From positions 1 to 5,241 of the forward strand of contig CAIZHT010000223.1 of assembly GCA_903932885.1 (NCBI GenBank): 5,241 nt of DNA, read 5' to 3'. The stretch is from an uncultured Actinomycetes bacterium. Its GTDB lineage: Bacteria > Actinomycetota > Actinomycetes > Nanopelagicales > Nanopelagicaceae. How positions within the stretch are numbered: position 1 is the stretch's first letter; every line of letters starts with the position of its first letter. The translations under genes were made by a program, and so were the position numbers. Below are positions 4,644 to 5,241 of this stretch, one piece after another. Under the pieces are notes generated by a model, which was not told the origin of the DNA, made no database searches, and saw nothing but the letters and a program-made list of their open reading frames with translations.

Positions 4644-5241
4644 TTATTTGATCTTGAAAGTTTTCATGTAAATAACTTTTGTACCAACTGTGGCAAGAAC
4701 AGTCTTACTACCTGATTTCACCGTGTTTTTGCCGATCTTTGCAAGTGCGCCATTGATTGTTATTTTTAGTCCTGTTGTGGATCCGACTGCAGCAATTGTC
4801 ATTATGCGTTTTGACACAGTGACACTAATACTTGTTGCTCCTACAGAAGTTGACGTGGTTGGCTTTGGAGTCGGTGATGCTGATGGAGAAACTGTTGGCT
4901 TTGGAGTGGCACCAACAACTTTGGCAGTCACGGTAAGAATTGTCTGCACAGTATTTGACTGACCATACTTACCGCCTGGTGATTGAACAGCTGAAAGCGT
5001 AGTTGTTCCTGGTGCTACGCCGACAACAGTTCCATTGACAACTTTTGCAACTTTTTCATCGAGAACAGAGTATGTCCAGATTCCAGGTGAGTTTGAAGTT
5101 GGATTCTTTAACTTTGTAGCCGTATCTTCTGCAGCAATTGATTGCGGTTCAAACGCACCAATTGTTGGAGTTACACCGAGTACGCGAATTGTAAATTGAG
5201 TCATACCTGCAACCCAGTACGCAGATGCTGCTTGTGACAAA
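4644..5241 (-). CDS. Secreted Ig-like (Big2-like) domain protein, C-terminal part (N-terminus outside window)
   Basis: The frame is open to the right edge, so only the last 198 full codons are seen. A TTG at 5240 could formally start it, but the sequence there reads as the middle of a beta domain, so the gene is treated as 5'-truncated. Residue numbers count from that codon. Residues about 15-107 contain an Ig-like pattern: WTYSVLDEKVAKVVNGTVVGVAPGTTTLSAVQ lies at 55-86 and ILTVTAKV at 101-108 closes the fold, resembling bacterial Ig-like group 2 domains. A Pro/Thr/Ser linker (about 111-135) holds two PKPT units. A C-terminal beta-rich domain follows (about 137-198), with GLKITINGALAKIG (157-170) and a basic end KTFKIK. 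The product is probably exported and surface-associated or released; no anchor, LPXTG motif or C-terminal helix is present. Its role is unknown. Confidence 0.75.
   Translation of the reverse strand, partial: LSQAASAYWVAGMTQFTIRVLGVTPTIGAFEPQSIAAEDTATKLKNPTSNSPGIWTYSVLDEKVAKVVNGTVVGVAPGTTTLSAVQSPGGKYGQSNTVQTILTVTAKVVGATPKPTVSPSASPTPKPTTSTSVGATSISVTVSKRIMTIAAVGSTTGLKITINGALAKIGKNTVKSGSKTVLATVGTKVIYMKTFKIK
4858..4907. repeat. Pair of 14-bp direct repeats in the linker of the Ig-like protein gene
   Basis: GTTGGCTTTGGAGT occurs at 4858-4871 and again at 4894-4907, 36 bases (12 codons) apart and in the same frame. On the coding strand each copy encodes the TPKPT unit of the Pro/Thr linker. The identity at base level suggests a recent in-frame duplication, and the tract could vary in length between strains. 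Confidence 0.7.

Noticed and set aside
4690..4962. 90-codon plus-strand hydrophobic frame
   Set aside because: It is antisense to the Ig-like protein gene. The apparent hydrophobicity comes from reading Thr/Ser/Pro-rich codons backwards.

Overview
The window looks like chromosomal DNA of a low-to-mid-GC actinobacterium, perhaps a small-genome planktonic lineage such as the freshwater acI group (Ca. Nanopelagicales). The lineage is an inference. It rests on the modest GC (low 40s % by eye), an actinobacterial-style nickel ECF transporter preceded by a near-perfect Nur box, likely leaderless starts, and a secreted Ig-like/Pro-Thr-linker protein of a kind I associate with those genomes. There are no RNA genes, insertion sequences, CRISPR arrays or phage genes. 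Almost every base is coding.

Layout. (1) Bases 1-1039, minus strand: the N-terminal 346 residues of a secreted protein related to the large subunit of N,N-dimethylformamidase, cut by the left edge. (2) Bases 1040-1135: a divergent control region with a candidate promoter for each side and a 17-bp Nur-type operator at 1102-1118. (3) Bases 1136-3680, plus strand: a four-gene operon for a group I energy-coupling-factor (ECF) metal importer: CbiM/NikM substrate-binding membrane subunit, PDGLE-type NikN-like subunit, CbiQ transmembrane coupling subunit, and CbiO ATPase. (4) Bases 3654-4571, minus strand: a ten-helix EamA/DMT-family exporter whose 3' end overlaps the end of cbiO by 27 bp, tail to tail. 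(5) Bases 4644-5241, minus strand: the C-terminal part of a secreted Ig-like-domain protein, cut by the right edge.

How the parts work together. CbiM (ligands Met1, His2 and His67) with the PDGLE protein should capture a divalent metal. CbiQ couples them to CbiO, which hydrolyses ATP. The operator fits the consensus reported for Nur (tTGCaa-N5-ttGCAA), the nickel-responsive Fur-family repressor of Streptomyces. I therefore read the operon as a nickel importer repressed when nickel is plentiful, rather than a cobalt importer for cobalamin synthesis.

The most unusual detail is the start of cbiQ. A conserved-looking His-rich N-terminus is encoded in frame upstream of the only canonical start (GTG 2211), but that stretch holds no ATG, GTG or TTG. 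Its natural start position, 2112, reads ATA and overlaps the cbiN TAA stop. A single G at 2114 would restore the usual ATGA stop/start overlap seen between the two preceding genes. No clearly undescribed multi-gene system is visible; the window is a known transporter type with notable regulatory and start-codon features.
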